NCBI GenBank assembly: GCA_027682585.1
Contig: JAQCZH010000001.1
Coordinates: 124,001-188,000 of the forward strand
From: Lachnospiraceae bacterium AF51-6-b8A
GTDB lineage: Bacteria; Bacillota; Clostridia; Lachnospirales; Lachnospiraceae
DNA: 64,000 bases
Reading direction: 5' to 3'
Part shown: positions 60,420 to 64,000 of the stretch, in pieces
How the letters are laid out: each line of letters starts with the position of its first letter
Numbering within the stretch: the first letter of the stretch is position 1
Position numbers and translations under genes: made by a program
The notes under the pieces: generated by a model
What the model was told of the DNA's origin: nothing
Databases searched by the model: none
Seen by the model: only the letters and a program-made list of their open reading frames with translations

Positions 60420-61472
60420 ATGGATCAGCACGATCAGAAACTGATTGCTTACTACAACAAGTTCCCTGAGGAGAAACGCCTGAATTCCAGGCACGGACAG
60501 GTGGAGTATCGGCTGACTAGGCATTTTATCAATCAGGCAATTTCGGATATGGGCGCGGAGGGACAATCCCTTCGCGTTCTTGATATCGGGGCGGGGACGG
60601 GCCGCTACGCCGGACCTCTGGCCGCGGAGGGGCATGTTGTTACGGCAGTGGAGTTGGTTCGATATCATGTCGGCCGTATGCATCAGAAGTGGCCGAAACT
60701 CGATGTCAGACAGGGAGATGCCCGTGATCTGTTCGGGGCCGGACTGTGCCAGGCGGATGAGGGAAGCTTTGATCTGATTCTTATGTTAGGTCCCATGTAC
60801 CATCTGATTCAGGACCAGGATAAGGCACAGGCCCTTGCGGAGGCGGCGCGCCTGCTGGCAGCCCGGGGGAGGATTCTGGTGGCTTATCTGATGAATGAGT
60901 ACTCGGTTTTAACCTATGGCTTTCAGCAGAGGCATATTCTGGAAATGCTGCCCAAAGAGCAGGCGGGGAAAAGGATACAGGGCTGTGGGAACAAAGAGCA
61001 GGAAGGAATCGGTCAGGTCGCGAATCGGGTTGGCTTCTTTGACAGGGATCACAGATCAGCGGGAAGCCTGAACCCCTCTTTCGCCGTGCAGCCGGCCCTG
61101 AGCGACCTCTATGACTATGTGCGCCTGGAGGATATTGCGGCCTTTGACCAGGAGGCGAACCGTATCATCAGTCAAAGATGGAAGAGGGACGGAAAAGGCA
61201 GGAAAAAAGGAAGCCCGGCCACAGCCAAAGACCATCTGGCCGGCAGGGATAATGCGTCGGGCAGCTCTGAGCCGCCGCAACTGGTCCGGGAGCGGATTTT
61301 TTCACCGGACGGCCCGGCCAACTATATGCGCCGGGAGTTGAGCGCCCTCTCTGAGGAGGAATTTGAATATTTTGTAGACTATCAGCTGAGGGTCTGCGAA
61401 AGACCGGAGTTGCTGGGTGCCGGCGGACACCTGGTGGAAGTGTTGCGGCTGTCTGAAAAATCAGTAGAATAG
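60420..61472 (+). CDS. class I SAM-dependent methyltransferase
   Basis: This 350-residue protein has the Rossmann SAM motif LDIGAGTGRYAGPLA near 52, FDLILMLGPMYHL near 123, and a C-terminal recognition domain. Residues about 185-300 contain low-complexity charged inserts (EQAGKRIQGCGNKEQEGIG and GRKKGSPATAKDHLAG) not typical of the family core. Substrate unknown. GGAGAGGAAGG precedes ATG 60420. Confidence 0.78.
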   Translation: MDQHDQKLIAYYNKFPEEKRLNSRHGQVEYRLTRHFINQAISDMGAEGQSLRVLDIGAGTGRYAGPLAAEGHVVTAVELVRYHVGRMHQKWPKLDVRQGDARDLFGAGLCQADEGSFDLILMLGPMYHLIQDQDKAQALAEAARLLAARGRILVAYLMNEYSVLTYGFQQRHILEMLPKEQAGKRIQGCGNKEQEGIGQVANRVGFFDRDHRSAGSLNPSFAVQPALSDLYDYVRLEDIAAFDQEANRIISQRWKRDGKGRKKGSPATAKDHLAGRDNASGSSEPPQLVRERIFSPDGPANYMRRELSALSEEEFEYFVDYQLRVCERPELLGAGGHLVEVLRLSEKSVE

Positions 61473-61577
61473 TAGATATGTGGTTCGCAGAGAACCTCAT
61501 AGCAGAAATCCCCGGGCCAGAGGAGCCGCAGCCCAAAGAGCAAAGAGGGGACGAGTTCAAAGACAAGGAGAAGCGAT

Positions 61578-62462
61578 ATGTCAGTCAAGTATGAAGTGGG
61601 CGATATTGTCAACTGTGAGGTCCTGGGGGTGAGCGATCACGAGGTGTCGGTTGACCTGAATGCAGGAAAAATTGGAATCATCACATTTGAAGAACTGAGC
61701 GAGGAAGAGGGGTATGATCCTCACAGGCATCTGCGAAGCGGCAGGCATCTGACCGCCCAGATCACTTCTTTAGATGATGGTAAGGGGAATATCCGCCTGT
61801 CTGTCAATGCGGCCAGGCACACGGACGCCTGGGATCAGTTGGAAGCTGCCAGAGAGGCCAATGAGACGCTGACTGTCCATGTCCGTGAACAGGTCAAGGC
61901 GGGAGTAGTCGCTTATGTGAAAGGGCTGAGGGCATTTATTCCGGCAAGTCAATTGGCTGCGTCCTATGTGGACAATCCGGCGGACTATGTCGGCAGGGAT
62001 CTGGAGGTCAAGATTGACAGCATCGAGCCTGCCAAGCGCCGTCTGGTGCTCTCTGCCAGGGCGGCGGAGCAGGAGAAGAAGCGGCTGGCGCATCAGGCCA
62101 GACTGGATGCCCTGGAAGTTGGATCTATTGTTGAGGGCACGGTAGCCCGCATCAAGGATTTTGGAGCATTTGTCAATATCGCGGACGATCTGGACGGTCT
62201 GGTGCACATCTCTCAGATCTCTCTTAAGAAGGTCGAAAGGGTTGAGGACGCTCTTGCGGTGGGACAGAAAGTTCGGGTTAAAATCACCGGAATCAGAGAC
62301 GGCAAAGTCAGCCTGTCCATGAAGGCGGTGGAACTTCTGGAGAGACCCGACAAGGAGGCAGTGGCCCGAAAGGCTCAGGACGAGCAGGTGGCCAGGTACG
62401 CTGACAGAGAGTCTACAGGGACTTCTCTGGCAGACCTGCTTGGGAAAATCAAGCTGGATTAA
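61578..62462 (+). CDS. S1 RNA-binding domain protein (RpsA-like)
   Basis: This 294-residue protein contains three S1 domains at about 5-75, 92-160 and 185-253; the last has [20 protein letters not shown] and [11 protein letters not shown]. Ribosomal protein S1 of Gram-positives often has three to four such domains, so it may be a short S1 homolog aiding translation initiation or another RNA-binding protein. GGAGAAG precedes ATG 61578. Confidence 0.85.
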   Translation: MSVKYEVGDIVNCEVLGVSDHEVSVDLNAGKIGIITFEELSEEEGYDPHRHLRSGRHLTAQITSLDDGKGNIRLSVNAARHTDAWDQLEAAREANETLTVHVREQVKAGVVAYVKGLRAFIPASQLAASYVDNPADYVGRDLEVKIDSIEPAKRRLVLSARAAEQEKKRLAHQARLDALEVGSIVEGTVARIKDFGAFVNIADDLDGLVHISQISLKKVERVEDALAVGQKVRVKITGIRDGKVSLSMKAVELLERPDKEAVARKAQDEQVARYADRESTGTSLADLLGKIKLD

Positions 62463-62507
62463 ACAATGGAATACACGCTCTGCGCGTATTTCATTGTCAT
62501 GAGTCAG

Positions 62508-62547
62508 GGGGCTGCGGAAGAGATATGCTTCGCAGTCCCTCTTTTAC
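62508..62547 (+). terminator. terminator after the S1-domain gene
   Basis: GGGGGCTGCGGAAG pairs with CTTCGCAGTCCC (one bulge, one G-U pair), followed by CTCTTTT. A smaller hairpin (ATACACGC/GCGCGTAT near 62472-62491) precedes it. Confidence 0.7.
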
Positions 62548-62649
62548 AATAAAAATGTTTGCGGAATCCGTGTCTTATGACTGACTCGCCTGTTATGGAT
62601 ATGGACGCGCACGGATAAAAATCCGCATGATTTTAAGAGGAGAGAGGAA

Positions 62650-64000
62650 ATGCCCCAGAAACCAAAAGTGAGCATCATTGTTCCTGTTTACAATGCGGCC
62701 GCAGTCTTAAGGCGCTGTATTGACTCAATATTGAAGCAGGAATTTACTGACTATGAACTCCTGCTCATGGATGACGGCTCCTCGGATGAAAGCCCGGCCA
62801 TATTGGATGAATATGCTATGGCGGATACCCGCATTCGGGTGGTTCACAAGAGCAATTCCGGCGTGTCTGATACCAGAAACAGGGCGCTGGATATGGCAGG
62901 CGGTGATTATATTCAGTTTTTGGATGCGGATGACTGGATTGCGCCGGAGGCGACCAAGCTTATGGTGCGGGCTATGGAACAGAAGAAAGCAGATCTGGTG
63001 GTGACCGATTTCTATCGGGTGGTGGGAGAGCATGTTTCCCACAAGGGAGATATTGAGGAAGAGGGAATCATGGATCTTAAGACCTTCGCCGGGCACATGA
63101 TGGAGAATCCGGCGGACTTCTATTACGGGGTGATCTGGAACAAACTCTATTCGCGTCGGATCTTGAAAGAGCATCACATTCGCATGGATCCTCAGGTCAA
63201 CTGGTGCGAAGATTTCCTCTTCAATATGGAGTATCTGCTGCACTGCGGGAGGATCTATGCTCTTCAGGTACCTGTCTATTACTATGTGAAGACGGAAGGG
63301 TCCCTGGTCTCCCAGGGAATGTCGATTGCGAAGACGGTTGACATGAAGATGAGCGTCTTTCGCTATTACAATGACTTTTTTGCCAGGGTTTATGATCCTG
63401 AGAACTATGAGGCCCGACGGATACAGATCTATGGGTTTTTAGGAGCATTTGCCAGAGATGCCGGAGCGATTTCCTTCTTCCCCGGGACTAAGAGGCTGGG
63501 CAGGGAGAGGCAGAGTGCCGATATTAATCCGGAAGCTTCTGACACACTTCTGACCAATGCCTACTACCAGCGCAAAGTTTTGGATAAGTATCTGGAACCG
63601 GTGGGGCAGCATTATGATCTGTCCAATGCGGATCTGAGGCTTCTGCTAACCATTGCGGCGGTCAATCGCAAGACCAGCCGCCGGCAGCTTGCGGCCTATG
63701 CCGGAGTCAGTTCTCTTCTTGCGGCGGCATCTCTGCAGAAGCTGCTGCAGCAGGGTTATGTGGACACGGAAAATCGTCTGCGGGACCGGATCTCGGAGGG
63801 CATGAAGCAGGTTGCGGATCTGGGAAGACAGCTGATCGGCGCTTCGGATCAGATCACAGCCCAGGCCCTGGAAGACGAAGAGAAACAGGGGGATCTGAAC
63901 CTGCATATTACAGACAAGGCGGCGGATCTGGCGGAAGATCTGGTCAGCGCGCTGGCGGACTATCGCCGGGCAATTATGGCCGATTTCACGCAGGAGGAAG
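62650..64000 (+). CDS. glycosyltransferase family 2 with HTH-like C-terminus (partial)
   Basis: This open frame runs off the right edge with 450 codons seen. Residues 7-110 are a GT-A domain: VSIIVPVYNAAAVLRRC, LLMDDGSSDES near 39 and FLDADDWIAP near 90 (DxD-type). From about 322 the protein has a predicted winged-helix-like segment (SNADLRLLLTIAAVNRKTSR, QLAAYAGVSSLLAAASLQKL) and helices resembling MarR proteins. GT2 enzymes transfer sugars to polysaccharide or teichoic acid. The HTH-like tail is unusual and tentative. Confidence 0.75.
   Translation, partial: MPQKPKVSIIVPVYNAAAVLRRCIDSILKQEFTDYELLLMDDGSSDESPAILDEYAMADTRIRVVHKSNSGVSDTRNRALDMAGGDYIQFLDADDWIAPEATKLMVRAMEQKKADLVVTDFYRVVGEHVSHKGDIEEEGIMDLKTFAGHMMENPADFYYGVIWNKLYSRRILKEHHIRMDPQVNWCEDFLFNMEYLLHCGRIYALQVPVYYYVKTEGSLVSQGMSIAKTVDMKMSVFRYYNDFFARVYDPENYEARRIQIYGFLGAFARDAGAISFFPGTKRLGRERQSADINPEASDTLLTNAYYQRKVLDKYLEPVGQHYDLSNADLRLLLTIAAVNRKTSRRQLAAYAGVSSLLAAASLQKLLQQGYVDTENRLRDRISEGMKQVADLGRQLIGASDQITAQALEDEEKQGDLNLHITDKAADLAEDLVSALADYRRAIMADFTQEE

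Overview
The window looks like chromosome of a low-to-mid GC Gram-positive anaerobe of the class Clostridia, most likely a Lachnospiraceae-type organism (inference). It shows strong Shine-Dalgarno sites, intrinsic terminators with T runs, a glmS ribozyme, a VaFE-repeat surface protein with a Gram-positive anchor, TRAP and PTS transporters, and a LarA/LarR lactate module. I cannot name the species.

Region 1 (1 to about 33.2 kb) is most of an integrative and conjugative element, every gene on the + strand and AT-richer than the flank. In order: a partial gene, ParA, ParB, a small membrane protein and two RepA/DUF6017-type replication proteins; a VbhA-like antitoxin with a Fic toxin; a 1543-residue VaFE/thioester adhesin; an ArdC-type fragment; a type IV secretion block (VirB2-like, VirB6/TrbL-like, PrgI, VirB4, lysozyme/NlpC-P60); an oriT-like region with a GGGTACCC array; MobC and a MOBP-type relaxase; DUF5688 and other accessory genes; the VirD4 coupling protein; an HTH-Fic fusion; and an IS30-family transposase with a solo HTH gene. 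No integrase is visible, so the left end lies outside the window. The right end falls between about 33157 and 33236, before a tRNA-Pro(GGG) gene.

The main unexplained structure is a dispersed 17-nt hairpin, consensus GTGCCGG-AWT-CCGGCAC. I count 13 copies in the element and none in the 30 kb flank. Ten copies sit 14-24 nt before a start codon (one of these, at 18041, a non-canonical ATC), directly ahead of the Shine-Dalgarno. Sequence changes among copies keep base pairing in the sense RNA, by G-U wobble or compensatory change, which points to a selected RNA element. Two operon starts also share a 50-bp block with three repeats at exact 10-bp spacing.

Region 2 (33.3-64 kb) is host chromosome: zur-znuACB zinc uptake behind twin operators; glmS with its ribozyme; a mannitol-type PTS (mtlA-mtlR-mtlF) with an L-sorbose-1-phosphate-reductase-like dehydrogenase; a CDF cation exporter; CbiK; a TauE/SafE permease; a dicarboxylate/glutamate symporter; larA-larD divergent from larR; DegV; a TRAP dctPQM operon; a PAP2 phosphatase; a radical SAM protein; BioY; a methyltransferase; an S1-domain protein; and a glycosyltransferase 2 with a helix-turn-helix-like C-terminus that runs off the end.
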